From JAKFDK01 sp036676195 (lineage in GTDB: Bacteria > Bacillota > Sulfobacillia > Symbiobacteriales > ZC4RG38): a stretch of 64,000 bases of DNA. This document shows, piece by piece, positions 8,751 to 17,123 of the stretch. The stretch is from the NCBI GenBank assembly GCA_036676195.1, contig JAKFDK010000131.1:16827-80826 (forward strand). The letters run 5' to 3'. The notes beneath the pieces are model-generated. The model had not been told where the DNA came from and made no database searches. It worked only from the letters and a program-made list of their open reading frames with translations. The position numbers were made by a program, and so were the translations under genes. How positions within the stretch are numbered: the first letter of the stretch is position 1; the number at the start of each line of letters is the position of its first letter.

Positions 8751-9980
8751 TTACCCCGGCGCCGGCCGGCAGGCGCTGCAGCCGTCCCCGCCGCCAGGCG
8801 GCGCAGTGGTCACGGCCCGCACGAGCCAGGCCGATTCCGCCACATACCAGGGCGGGCGCAGGTCGGGAAAGCGCCGGCGCACCGTATCCAGCGCGGCGGC
8901 CACCGCCGCCTCATCGCCGGCCCGGCGGGCGGCGTAGGTTGTGAACAGCCAGGGGAAGTGGTCTGACCCCAGTTCGGTCCAGCGTGGGTGGGCGAGGGCG
9001 AAGCGCTGGTAGCCGGCCGGGTCAGGGGTCACCCCGAAGGCAAAGGGAAAGAACTGAGCCACGGCATCCGGGTAGAAGCGCTCCAGGTTCGGCTCCCGGC
9101 GCAGGCCCAGTGGCCCCAGCGCCCAGGCATAGCCTTCATTGCCCGCAAACTCCTGCAGCCCTGCCTGCAACCGGGCGGCCTGCTGGCGTACCGCCGCGGC
9201 CGCCGCCGGGTCATCCAGGCTGACCAACACATCGGCCCAGTCCTGCCAGCCGGCCCAGACCTCGGCGTTATCCATCAGCAGCTTCAGTGGGTACAGCCGC
9301 TTGGCCCGGGTCAACCCGTCATCGCCCGTCAGGCCGGTCAGCACCGCCGCTACCCGCTCCAGTACGGCGCGGTGGTTCCGGATCCACTGCAGGTCGCCGC
9401 CAGCCTGCCGGTAAGCAGCCACCAGGCTCAGGTAAGTAGCGGCATAGCTGTCGGCCGAGTCATACGTGCCAGTGGCGTGTTCCTGCCCCTCCCGCACCAC
9501 ATAATCGTCGATGGTGCCGTCGGCGTTCAGATGCTCCAGGTACCAGTTGAGCCAGCTTTCCACCGCCGGCAAGTGTCCGGGCCGGGTGAGCAGAGCCTGG
9601 GCAGCCAGGTTGGCGAAATAGGGGTTTATCAGCAATTGCGCCGGCGTCATGGCAATGGCCCCGGTGGGCCGCTGGGCGGCCAGCATGTACGCATAATGGC
9701 TATCCAGTTCGGCGGCGGCCGCCGCGGCGAGCCCGGGACCCGGTCCGGCGGGCATACCGGGCGCCGGCGTGTCCGGCGACGGCCCGGTGGCTGTGCCCAG
9801 CGTCACTGCAGCCAATGACGGCTCTGCAGTTGTGCCTGCGGGCGCCGCCGCCATAGCGGTCAGCGGCTCGGCCGTAGCCATGACTGCAGCAGGGGCGTTG
9901 GACAGCCGGATGACCCGCACCGCCAGCATCGCCACCGAAATGACCAAAATCGCCAACGCCAGCCAGCGCAGGGTGCCCAC
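8751..9980 (-). CDS. Secreted/membrane-anchored (alpha/alpha)6-like protein
   Basis: A 409-residue protein with an N-terminal membrane helix (residues 4-22), a long Ala/Pro/Thr/Gly linker to about residue 90, and a C-terminal helical domain rich in aromatic and acidic residues (YDSADSYAATYLS, DNAEVWAGW, FPFAFGV). The pattern resembles six-hairpin glycosidase-like folds, so a carbohydrate-active role outside the cell is plausible, but no specific glycoside hydrolase family is recognised. The annotated GTG overlaps its own GGAGG, so the true start may differ slightly. A promoter-like -10 overlapping an inverted repeat lies just upstream. Confidence 0.65.
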   Translation of the reverse strand: MGTLRWLALAILVISVAMLAVRVIRLSNAPAAVMATAEPLTAMAAAPAGTTAEPSLAAVTLGTATGPSPDTPAPGMPAGPGPGLAAAAAAELDSHYAYMLAAQRPTGAIAMTPAQLLINPYFANLAAQALLTRPGHLPAVESWLNWYLEHLNADGTIDDYVVREGQEHATGTYDSADSYAATYLSLVAAYRQAGGDLQWIRNHRAVLERVAAVLTGLTGDDGLTRAKRLYPLKLLMDNAEVWAGWQDWADVLVSLDDPAAAAAVRQQAARLQAGLQEFAGNEGYAWALGPLGLRREPNLERFYPDAVAQFFPFAFGVTPDPAGYQRFALAHPRWTELGSDHFPWLFTTYAARRAGDEAAVAAALDTVRRRFPDLRPPWYVAESAWLVRAVTTAPPGGGDGCSACRPAPG

Positions 9981-9993
9981 CTCCGGCCCACTT

Positions 9994-10014
9994 TGATACC
10001 CTTAGCGTATCATA
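9994..10014 (-). promoter_or_regulatory. Operator-like inverted repeat over a -10 box
   Basis: TGATAC and GTATCA form a perfect 6-bp inverted repeat 7 bases apart (9994-10012). On the minus strand TATGAT (10014-10009) reads as a -10 box about 28 bases before the gene ending at 8,751. No good -35 is visible. Confidence 0.4.
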
Positions 10015-10166
10015 AGAGCCGAATCAGCATCGTGCTCCAATATAAGGGGATAAATCAACCTTTCAGCCAACGGGGGGGTGCCGGTGCCAGCTTGCACCGG
10101 CCGGAATTTCCCGGTATGCTGAAACCCGAGAGCGCATCGACACCATTCCGTAAGGGGGGAAAGCGG

Positions 10167-11465
10167 ATGTCGGCCCTGGTTGAGGAGTTGACCCCGTACC
10201 TGGTTCAGACCCGCCGGACCCTGCATCGCCACCCAGAACTGGGCTGGTGTGAGTTTCGCACCACGGCGCTGGTGGCGGCGGAGCTGCAGCGGCTGGGCTA
10301 CCGGGTCCGCCTGGGCCGTGCGGCCGTGAGTCCGGAGCATCGTCTGGGCGTCCCCACCGCAGCCGAACTGGCTGCCGCCGCCGCGGATGCCGCCGCTGGC
10401 GGCGTGGCGGCGGAGGTTCTGGCGGCCATGACCGGCGGGCTGACTGGCGTGATTGCCGACCTGGACAGCGGGCGCCCCGGCCCGACGCTGGCCTTTCGGG
10501 TGGATATCGATGCCCTGCCCATTGCCGAGGCGACCGACCCGGACCACCGGCCGGCCGCCGCCGGCTTTGCCTCGACGGTGCCCGGACGCATGCACGCCTG
10601 CGGTCATGACGGACATACCGCCATCGGCCTGGGACTGGCCCATACGCTGCGCGAACTGCTGCCGGTGTTATGCGGTCGGGTCCGCCTGATCTTCCAGCCC
10701 GGCGAGGAAGGGGGCCGCGCCGCCCTGGCCATGGTGGCGGCCGGCGCCTGCCAGGGGGTCGATGATCTCATTTGTATTCACCTGGGGCTGGACGTGCCCT
10801 GGGGCACGGTGGTGGCCGGCAGCGTGGGCTTTCTGGCCACCAGTAAGCTGGTGGCCACCTTCCGCGGCCGGGCCAGCCACGCTGGCTTCCGACCGGAAGA
10901 AGGCCGCAGCGCCATTCTGGCCGCGGCCCATGCCACCCTTGGCATCCATGGGCTGAGCCAGCACTCGGGAGGCGTGACCCGGGCCAACGTCGGTGTGATC
11001 CGGGGCGGGGTGGCCAGCAATATCGTCGCCGGTGACTGTGTGTTGGAACTGGAAACCCGCTCAGACCGCCAGGAGATCCAGGACGAGCTGGAGGCCAGGG
11101 CCCGCCGGGTGCTGGCTGCCGCCGCCGACCTCACCGGCTGCCGGGTAAACATTGCTGTGGACGGCCGCGCCGTGGCCGAAGACAGCCACCCCGGCCTGGC
11201 TGCCGAGGTGGCTGCGGTCGCCCGGGACCTGCCCGGGGTAGAAAAGGTGGAGCCCAGCCGGGCCTTCGGCGCCTCGGAGGATGCCACCGACCTGATGCGG
11301 GCCGTGCACGCCGGGGGCGGGCGGGCGGTTTACACGATCCTGGGCACCACCCTGGCGGCCGGACACCACAATGAACGGTTCGACTTTGACGAACGCGTAC
11401 TGCCTCTGGGGGTCTCCTTGCTGACCGAGGTGGCCCGGCGGCGGCTGGGCTACGCCGGCGCCTGA
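10167..11465 (+). CDS. M20-family amidohydrolase (AbgA/HipO-like)
   Basis: A 432-residue zinc-dependent aminoacylase/carboxypeptidase of peptidase family M20D. Metal and catalytic motifs are HRHPELGWCEF, VDIDALPI, HACGHDGHTA, FQPGEEGG and the late ASEDATDL. The internal region between about residues 60 and 100 and the overall order resemble aminobenzoyl-glutamate hydrolase subunit A and N-acyl-amino-acid amidohydrolases. It probably frees an amino acid from an N-acyl or N-aryl conjugate in the cytoplasm. The ATG at 10167 has AAGGGGGGAAAG upstream; the frame is open further 5' but without a ribosome binding site. Confidence 0.88.
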   Translation: MSALVEELTPYLVQTRRTLHRHPELGWCEFRTTALVAAELQRLGYRVRLGRAAVSPEHRLGVPTAAELAAAAADAAAGGVAAEVLAAMTGGLTGVIADLDSGRPGPTLAFRVDIDALPIAEATDPDHRPAAAGFASTVPGRMHACGHDGHTAIGLGLAHTLRELLPVLCGRVRLIFQPGEEGGRAALAMVAAGACQGVDDLICIHLGLDVPWGTVVAGSVGFLATSKLVATFRGRASHAGFRPEEGRSAILAAAHATLGIHGLSQHSGGVTRANVGVIRGGVASNIVAGDCVLELETRSDRQEIQDELEARARRVLAAAADLTGCRVNIAVDGRAVAEDSHPGLAAEVAAVARDLPGVEKVEPSRAFGASEDATDLMRAVHAGGGRAVYTILGTTLAAGHHNERFDFDERVLPLGVSLLTEVARRRLGYAGA

Positions 11466-11476
11466 GTGTGCCCCGC

Positions 11477-12016
11477 TCAGGTCCGGGAAACGGCGCCCCC
11501 GTCCATCACCAGGGTCTCGCCGCAAATGAAGCGGGCGTCGGGACCGGCCAGAAACACCACCGCCCGGCCGACCTCCACCGGGTCACCGGGCCGGCCCATG
11601 GGGATGCGACGGACCCGGCGCTGGTGCAGGTCCGGGGAAATGTTCCGGTTCATGCCGCCGGCGAAGTATCCCGGCGCCAGGCCAGCAGCCGGTCCAGCTC
11701 CGCCGGGTCGTCGTTATGGCGGGTGGTCACACCAGCGTTGTTCACCAGAATATCGAGACGGCCGAGGTGGCGGAGATGACGGCCTCCACCATCTCCGCCA
11801 CCTCGGCCGGTTCCTCGACCCGGGCCTGAACCGTGACTGCCAATCGACCCAGGGCCCCCACCTGGTCAGCCACCTCACGGGCTGCCTCGGGGTTGCTGCA
11901 GTAGTGCACCGCCACATCGCAGCCGGCGGGGCCAGTTCCGTGCAGATCACACTGCCCAACCCGCCGCTGGCGCCTGTTACCAGGGCGACCTTCCCCTCAA
12001 GACTCGATGCATCCAC
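11477..12016 (-). pseudogene. Broken short-chain dehydrogenase/reductase
   Basis: The N-terminus has the Rossmann signature VTGASGGLG, but the frame shifts soon after (next segment AGCDVAVHYCSNPEAAREVA), shifts again into LDILVNNAGVTT, and then an internal deletion joins that to the C-terminal PGYFAGGMN and GMP-binding-like end (LVMDGGAV). The central part with the catalytic YxxxK is missing. About 180 codons remain of the usual 250, in three frames. It was a 3-oxoacyl-ACP reductase-like SDR. Convergent with the M20 gene, whose stop is 12 bases away. Confidence 0.85.
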
Positions 12017-12060
12017 CTCCGGATCGACTGAACTGATACTGTGCCATACCTGCGCGCAAA

Positions 12061-12086
12061 CGGGGCGCCTCCTGAGAGGCGCCCCG
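12061..12086 (-). terminator. Terminator after ferredoxin gene
   Basis: Stem CGGGGCGCCT/AGGCGCCCCG with a short loop, followed on the minus strand by TTTGC; 13 bases after the ferredoxin stop. Confidence 0.8.
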
Positions 12087-12098
12087 TTACATGCTTGC

Positions 12099-12386
12099 TT
12101 AAGAAGGCTTCTTCCAGCTCGAGGTGTTCTTCAAGCTGCCACCGGGATGGTACTTGTTGAACTTCTCGGTGAGCGTATCGATGGTGTCGGGGTTGTCCTC
12201 GTCCAGGACAATGGCTTCAACCGGACACACGGAGATACACTGGCTCTCACCATAGAAGCCATAGCATTCAGTACACTTGTCAGCCTCGATCTCGTAGATG
12301 GCGTCACCACAGGTGATGGCCTCGTTCGGGCATTCGGGCTCACAGGCACCACAGGAGATACAGCTGTCGACAATCTTAAGCGCCAT
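12099..12386 (-). CDS. 2[4Fe-4S] ferredoxin, Allochromatium/YfhL type
   Basis: A 95-residue low-potential electron carrier. Cluster I ligands are C9, C12, C15 and C19 (CISCGACEPEC). Cluster II has the spacing Cx2Cx8Cx3C (C38, C41, C50, C54), the insertion typical of Allochromatium- and YfhL-type ferredoxins. The C-terminus is a charged tail. It has AGGGAGTGA upstream of the ATG, its own sigma-A-like promoter and its own terminator, so it is a monocistronic gene. It lies downstream of aldehyde ferredoxin oxidoreductase and could be its electron acceptor (inference from position). Confidence 0.92.
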   Translation of the reverse strand: MALKIVDSCISCGACEPECPNEAITCGDAIYEIEADKCTECYGFYGESQCISVCPVEAIVLDEDNPDTIDTLTEKFNKYHPGGSLKNTSSWKKPS

Positions 12387-12500
12387 TTTAGTAGTTCACT
12401 CCCTATAGGAATACGGCAACACAGAGGCACAGCGAAAACTTCGAGGGGAGTGGGGGCCTTTCCTGCTATGAAATTGCACCCCTAAACCCTGGACGTGCCT

Positions 12501-12529
12501 AGTATACCACGGCCGCAAATTGGGGACAA
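12501..12529 (-). promoter_or_regulatory. Sigma-A-type promoter of the ferredoxin gene
   Basis: On the minus strand TTGTCC, a 17-base spacer and TATACT match the vegetative consensus well. The box pair lies between the MoaD-like stop and the ferredoxin start, leaving a leader of about 110 bases. Confidence 0.7.
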
Positions 12530-12532
12530 CGT

Positions 12533-12757
12533 CTAGCCGCCATCCGCCCGCCGCAAAACCGCGACCTCATCCCCCGAAGCCAGGGCAGCGTCATCATCGT
12601 GGTGCCGCCCGTTGACAATGACGGCCAGTTCCGGGTGGTGGTCCAGTTCCAGGTGGCGCAGCAGGGCCGCCGGACTGATCCCGTCAGGGACCTCCTCGGT
12701 CCCCTTCCAGATGCGCTGACCGCGAAAGGTCAGGTAGACTTCCAACTGGATTTGCAT
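12533..12757 (-). CDS. MoaD/ThiS-family sulfur carrier protein
   Basis: A 74-residue ubiquitin-like sulfur carrier ending in the required Gly-Gly (RRADGG), which is adenylated by an E1-like enzyme and converted to a thiocarboxylate. The VNGRHHDDDAAL..GDEVAVL segment matches the beta-grasp fold. It starts 46 bases after the aldehyde ferredoxin oxidoreductase gene, with GGGGGG upstream of its ATG. It most likely supplies sulfur for the pyranopterin cofactor of that enzyme. An E1-like partner is present elsewhere in the window (34,775-36,238). Confidence 0.85.
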   Translation of the reverse strand: MQIQLEVYLTFRGQRIWKGTEEVPDGISPAALLRHLELDHHPELAVIVNGRHHDDDAALASGDEVAVLRRADGG

Positions 12758-12803
12758 CGGGCCCCCCCTTCCTCACCTCGCCCCGGGGTCGCCGGCGGAC
12801 GTC

Positions 12804-14510
12804 CTACACCTCAGCCTCGTCCCAGATTCTGGCCATGGCCTCGGCCGGGACATCAAAGCGGGCATGGTGGGGCGGCAGCGGCTCCTGCTGCATCCATTCC
12901 GGCAGCCGGGCCACTGCCGGCAGACCGGCCCGGACGTTGAAATCGATTTCCCACCGGTTCACCATGGCGGCGTAGCGCCGCAATCCGGCCACGCTGATCG
13001 GCCGGCCCAGGCGGGCCTCGTACAACTGGGCGAAGGTTTCCGGCTGTGCCCCATACACGCCGCGGGCAAAGTTGCAGAAGCCGAACACGTCAAGCAGGGT
13101 CGCCACAATCTGAATCTCCCGGCTGACGGATACTTTGTCCGCCGGGTCCAGATGGTCGGTCTTGCTGACAATGGTGTTACCGGCGGTGTGGTCGCCGCCC
13201 ATGGCGCTGGTACAGTAGGTCACGCCATTGCCCTTGATCACCCGCGGATCGTAGGCAGGCATGGTCTGGTTTCGCACCACCGGCACCTGGCGCACCCCCA
13301 GGGCCTGGCCGGCCAGCCCGGCCCCCAGGCCCAGTAGACGGCCCAGCGGTGTACCGGCGCGGATCTCGTTAAATGCCTTGCATACAGCAGCCTGGTCGCC
13401 CCACGGCAGCAGGCCGGCCGTCATGGCCACACCCATGGCACCACCGGTCTCAATAGTGTCAATGCCCAGGTCATTGCACTGGCGGGTAAACTCGGCAATG
13501 GCGTCAAAATCAAAGATTTCCAGGTTGGACCCCAGCAGGGTGTTGGTTTCAAACTCCATGCTGGAGGCGACTTCCTTGCCTTCCCGGTCGACGTAGACGT
13601 TGGAGCACTGGATGGCGCAGCCGGTCATGCAGGAGTGTGTCGGCTGGCCGCCCCGCTCCAGAATCACCTCACGCATGCGCACGCCGCTGATCTGGTCAGT
13701 CTGCGGGTCCTGGCCTCGGCTGAAATTGCGGATCGGCAGCCCGCCCAGCTTGTTCACCACTTCCAGCGTGGCGGCGGTGCCGAACTGGGGGAAGCGTTCC
13801 GCCGTGGCGGGCTGCGCCCGCAATTCGGCAATGTACGCCTTGCCGGCCACCTTCCACAGTTCCTCGTTCACAGGCTTGACCGGCTTGTAACCCGGCTCGT
13901 TCCAGATAATAGCCAGCAGGCCCTTGGCGCCCATCACTGCGCCCACCCCGCCACGGGCATTGAGGCGGGTGGGACGCCCTTCCGGATCGGTATTGGCAAT
14001 GCCGGCGATGTTCATGCGCATTTGCCCGGCCGGGCCGATCAGGCTGAGACCTACCTTGTTGCCAAATCGCTCAAGCAGCCGGGCCGCCGTCGCCGCGGTG
14101 CCCAGCCCGGCCAACTCGTCGCCCGGTTCAAAGCCGGCACCGTCCGGTCCCACCACCAGAATCCACCAGCCCGGCTGCCGCGGCTGACCCTCCACAATGA
14201 GTGCCCGGTAACCGAGCATGGCCATTTTCAGCCCGCTCTGGCCTCCGGCGTTGGCTTCTTTGATACCGCCGGTCAGCGGACTCTTGCAGCCCACCGAGAT
14301 CCGGCTGGAGTTGGACAGCACCGTGCCGGACAGGAGCCCCGGCGCAAAGACCAGCTTGTTCTGCGGTCCCAGCGGATCGCAGAGCGGGTCGACTTCGTCG
14401 CAGACAATGCGGCTGGTCAGGCTACGCCCGCCCAGTTCCCGGTATTTCTCCGGCAGGACCTCGACTTGAATAGTCATGTCCTGCATATTGACGCGCATTA
14501 GCTTTTCCAT
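12804..14510 (-). CDS. Aldehyde:ferredoxin oxidoreductase family protein
   Basis: A 568-residue tungsten- or molybdenum-bispyranopterin enzyme that oxidises aldehydes to acids with ferredoxin as acceptor. Domain 1 carries the pterin-binding start (LTSRIV, LVFAPG, GCKSPLTGGIKEAN) and the NARGGVGAVMGAKGLLAI motif. Cysteines of the 4Fe-4S cluster are in SCMTGCAIQC, with a further Cys in FGFCNFARG. The ATG at 14510 has GGGGGAG 10 bases upstream; an in-frame extension to 14576 lacks a signal. It forms an operon with the MoaD-like gene. The exact substrate is unknown; the family also includes benzoyl-CoA reductase- and Wor-type members. Confidence 0.92.
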   Translation of the reverse strand: MEKLMRVNMQDMTIQVEVLPEKYRELGGRSLTSRIVCDEVDPLCDPLGPQNKLVFAPGLLSGTVLSNSSRISVGCKSPLTGGIKEANAGGQSGLKMAMLGYRALIVEGQPRQPGWWILVVGPDGAGFEPGDELAGLGTAATAARLLERFGNKVGLSLIGPAGQMRMNIAGIANTDPEGRPTRLNARGGVGAVMGAKGLLAIIWNEPGYKPVKPVNEELWKVAGKAYIAELRAQPATAERFPQFGTAATLEVVNKLGGLPIRNFSRGQDPQTDQISGVRMREVILERGGQPTHSCMTGCAIQCSNVYVDREGKEVASSMEFETNTLLGSNLEIFDFDAIAEFTRQCNDLGIDTIETGGAMGVAMTAGLLPWGDQAAVCKAFNEIRAGTPLGRLLGLGAGLAGQALGVRQVPVVRNQTMPAYDPRVIKGNGVTYCTSAMGGDHTAGNTIVSKTDHLDPADKVSVSREIQIVATLLDVFGFCNFARGVYGAQPETFAQLYEARLGRPISVAGLRRYAAMVNRWEIDFNVRAGLPAVARLPEWMQQEPLPPHHARFDVPAEAMARIWDEAEV

Positions 14511-14669
14511 CGTTAATGGTCTCCCCCTGTGACGCGACCAGGCCGGCAGATTTACCGGTCCCCGAGCTTCGGCCATACATATTCGGCACCGCCGTAGCGG
14601 CTACCCTGCTAAGTGGTACAATGGAATTGTTACTTCCGGCCATGCCAAGTCCAAAAGGAGGTGCATTCC

Positions 14670-15134
14670 GTGTCGGCGGAAATGCAAACCGAGATTCCCG
14701 CCGCCCTGCTCGAATTCATGCAGGGCCCGCGTATCACCCAGTTGACCACCATGGATGCCGATAGCCGGGGACCGTTCGTCAATGTGATTTCCTGGGTGTT
14801 GGCCAAAGACCCACACACCCTGCGCCTGATGGGCGACCAGCGTACTCGGTTCATGCAAAACCTGAAGGCTGATCCCCGGGTGGCCCTGACGGTGCTCGGT
14901 GCCGGCAACGCCTGGACGATTTACGGTCAGGCCCGGGTGTTGGCGGAGAAGACCCCCCACGTACCGCTGAACCTGAGTATGGTGGAAGTGACCGATCTGA
15001 AGATATACCCAGTCCTGTTCTGGGGCGCCAGACTCACCCAGGTGCCGGAATGGGATGTCACCTACTCCCGGGAGCAGTCTGACCAGCTTGATGCCGCCGT
15101 CTTCATGGCCATGCGGGAATTCGCCCCCTCCTGA
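14670..15134 (+). CDS. Pyridoxamine 5'-phosphate oxidase-like FMN split-barrel protein
   Basis: A 154-residue protein of the FMN-binding split-barrel family (PNPOx-like). Evidence is the pattern of a short N-terminal helix, LTTMDADSRGPFVNVISWV strands, the MGDQRTRFMQNLKADPRVAL segment and VYGQARVL-like strand (IYGQARVL). Such proteins reduce or bind flavin and F420 substrates; true PNP oxidase activity is unlikely. The GTG at 14670 has AAAAGGAGGTG 9 bases upstream and is clearly the start. A TACAAT box at 14619 may be its -10. Divergent from the aldehyde oxidoreductase operon. Confidence 0.75.
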   Translation: MSAEMQTEIPAALLEFMQGPRITQLTTMDADSRGPFVNVISWVLAKDPHTLRLMGDQRTRFMQNLKADPRVALTVLGAGNAWTIYGQARVLAEKTPHVPLNLSMVEVTDLKIYPVLFWGARLTQVPEWDVTYSREQSDQLDAAVFMAMREFAPS

Positions 15135-15156
15135 CCGGCCCGGCCAAACCCATGAC

Positions 15157-15184
15157 AAAACCCCTGACCGGCGTCAGGGGTTTT
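15157..15184. terminator. Bidirectional terminator
   Basis: Perfect AAAACCCCTGAC/GTCAGGGGTTTT stem with a CGGC loop between convergent genes. Confidence 0.9.
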
Positions 15185-15195
15185 GGTGTGCGCAT

Positions 15196-16260
15196 TTAAA
15201 CCGGCGGCGGCTGCAGACCCTGCATCCGCATGACCAGCAGGATCTGGGCGCTATGGTAAACTTCATGCCAGAAGATGCGGTGCACGATCCATAGCAGCGT
15301 TTCACTTTCCGGCAGGTTCCCTTTGAACCATTCCGGTGGCAGCGGCCGCCGTTCGGCCAATAACTGGTCCACGGTATACGGCTGCAGGAACGCCTCTGTC
15401 TGAGCCCGGCTCTGGTGCAGGTAGTCCAGAATGCTCGCCAGGTCCGGCAGTTCCGCTTTGCGCCTGGGCGTGAACCCCGGCTGCTGCCGGATGATGAAGT
15501 GGATGAACCAGTCCTCGACCTGGGCGATGTGCCGCAAGTAATAGGAGATGGCATTGCGGGAGCCAGGCGGGGTCCAGTCCAGTTGCTCCGGGGTCAGGGC
15601 CGCCACCGCGGGCAACACCCGCTCCCGGAAATCGTTCCGCTGCGGGAACAGGGTCAGGGCGTCCACGCCGGAGGGAGCGGCCCCGGCCCCGGTCACCAGC
15701 GGGGCCAGCAGTTCCTGCAGTTCCCGCGCCGCCGCCTGCTGCAGGTAACCCCTGCGGTATTCCTCGCCCATCTCCTGGTAAAGCTCTTGGTTTCGGGCCT
15801 GGTACTCCGGGTGGTCGGCGGGCGGCAGCGCGGCCCGCCGGGTTTCCACCATGTCGTTGGCCAGGCGGCTGCGCTCCGTCCAGCGGCCCACCTCGCGCCA
15901 GTCCTGGTCCAGGAACACAAAGACCGGAATCCGCATCTTGCCGCCGGGCGCCAGGAAAGTGTCGGGCGTCATCAGGTCCGGGTTGGTATCCCGGTCAAAG
16001 ATTCGCACTGCCATCCGGGCTTCCCGGGCAATGTGCATGAGCACTGGCAGGTGCTGAATCACGTCCGGGCACCATTCGGCACCAATGACCAGCACCCGTA
16101 GCCACAGAGCAGTAAAGCGGCGCCAGAAGGTTACCTCCGCTGGGGTCAGGCGGAATTCAGCTTCCGCCTCCCGGGTCCGCTCCGCGTAACGCACGGTGGT
16201 GAAACCGGCGAGAAACTGCTCATAAGTAAGTCCCTGGGGCCAGCGGACAGCCATATCCAT
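15196..16260 (-). CDS. Thioredoxin-like + DinB domain fusion protein
   Basis: A 354-residue two-domain protein. Residues 35-170 look like a thioredoxin-family domain (WLRVLVIGAEWCPDV, then a cis-Pro region KMRIPVFVFLD), with a single redox Cys (Cys64); the usual second Cys is replaced by Val. Residues 205-350 are a DinB/YfiT-like four-helix bundle with the three metal-binding His spread over RHIAQVEDW and WHEVYHSAQI. DinB proteins include bacillithiol and mycothiol transferases, so a thiol-linked role fits the fusion. The ATG at 16260 follows AGGAGGG. It may belong to the same minus-strand group as the two selenoprotein genes upstream. Confidence 0.75.
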   Translation of the reverse strand: MDMAVRWPQGLTYEQFLAGFTTVRYAERTREAEAEFRLTPAEVTFWRRFTALWLRVLVIGAEWCPDVIQHLPVLMHIAREARMAVRIFDRDTNPDLMTPDTFLAPGGKMRIPVFVFLDQDWREVGRWTERSRLANDMVETRRAALPPADHPEYQARNQELYQEMGEEYRRGYLQQAAARELQELLAPLVTGAGAAPSGVDALTLFPQRNDFRERVLPAVAALTPEQLDWTPPGSRNAISYYLRHIAQVEDWFIHFIIRQQPGFTPRRKAELPDLASILDYLHQSRAQTEAFLQPYTVDQLLAERRPLPPEWFKGNLPESETLLWIVHRIFWHEVYHSAQILLVMRMQGLQPPPV

Positions 16261-16361
16261 GGTATGGTATAAACCCTCCTGTCGGCTCCGCAACTGGTCC
16301 GGGCATCCGGCCTGCCGGGCCGCCCGCCCCGCCTCAGGTACACGGGGAGCCGGGGCCGGCC

Positions 16362-17099
16362 TTACTGGCCGGTCCCGGCTGGTTTGTGATCGCCCGGAAA
16401 CTGCAGCATCTGTACCTGCCCGGGCATGTGCAGTTCTTCAAACTGTCTGAGCGCCGTCCGCAGCACTGCCATTTGCCCGGCGATGTCGCCGGCGCTGCCC
16501 AGGGAATGGCCCAAGTGAAAGCCTTCCGGGCAGATGGCGCGCGGCGGCCGCATGTTGCCGCTGCTCTCGGCGTCCACTGTAATCAGTACAGTGGGGATCC
16601 CCAGCATCTCAATGGCCCGCTGAACCGCAACGACCGTGCGGTGGCACAACGGTCAGCCAGCCGTCAGAATGACGGCGTCGGCCCCCGAACGCTCCACCTC
16701 TCTGGCCACTGCCGGAGCCGCTTCATCATAAAACTGCTTGAGCCGCAGGGCATAGCCCATCATGCTGAAATGCCGGTCAGCCACCACCCCGATCTCTCCC
16801 GCCTGCGCCAGTTCCCGCAGCCGGTCAATGGGAAAGATCACATTCATGTCCTGGCGGGCCTCGGACCGGTCATAATGGTCCTCCGGGGCGCCGTGGGTAA
16901 TCATCAGGTTCCGGCTGTCCACGTCACCGGGCAGCACCCGGAAGGTAGCGTCACCCTCCGTCTGAAAAGGCTCCTGATCCCGGGCGTGCACACCGGCCGT
17001 GGAGACGATGGCTACAGTCATTTCCCGCAGGGGTTTCCAGGGCGGCGTAAACGGTACACACCGCCGGGACATTTCCTGTGCCATGGTCAGTGGGGGCAA
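16362..17099 (-). CDS. GrdB-like selenoprotein B family protein (contains Sec)
   Basis: Two adjoining frames separated by one in-frame TGA (16655-16653) form a 245-residue selenoprotein of the glycine/sarcosine/betaine/D-proline reductase B family. Sec149 lies in AGUPLCH, a UxxC redox pair with Cys152. Family features flank it: VSTAGVHARDQEPF near the N-terminus, DMNVIFPIDRLREL, MGYALRL, then GIPTVLIT after Sec. The protein is shorter than true GrdB (~430) and no GrdA, GrdC or GrdE gene is near, so it may be a stand-alone reductase for another substrate. The start is TTG 17099 or ATG 17084. It follows the selenoprotein peroxiredoxin gene by about 25 bases. Confidence 0.88.
16632..16655 (-). 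promoter_or_regulatory. SECIS-like hairpin at the UGA of the GrdB-like gene
   Basis: From the UGA itself, GACC pairs with GGTC and GTGC with GCAC around a CACC loop, with a GTT bulge. Placement directly 3' of the codon fits a bacterial SelB-recruiting element. Confidence 0.55.
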
Positions 17100-17123
17100 C
17101 CGTACGCTGCCCCCTGCACCCCC

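Noticed and set aside
10015..10166. Possible T-box or other leader upstream of the M20 gene
   Set aside because: No T-box core sequence and no terminator/antiterminator pair.
14511..14669. Moco/Tuco riboswitch upstream of aldehyde ferredoxin oxidoreductase
   Set aside because: The gene-to-gene gap is 159 bases shared by two divergent genes, and I could not see the conserved core; a covariance-model search would be needed.
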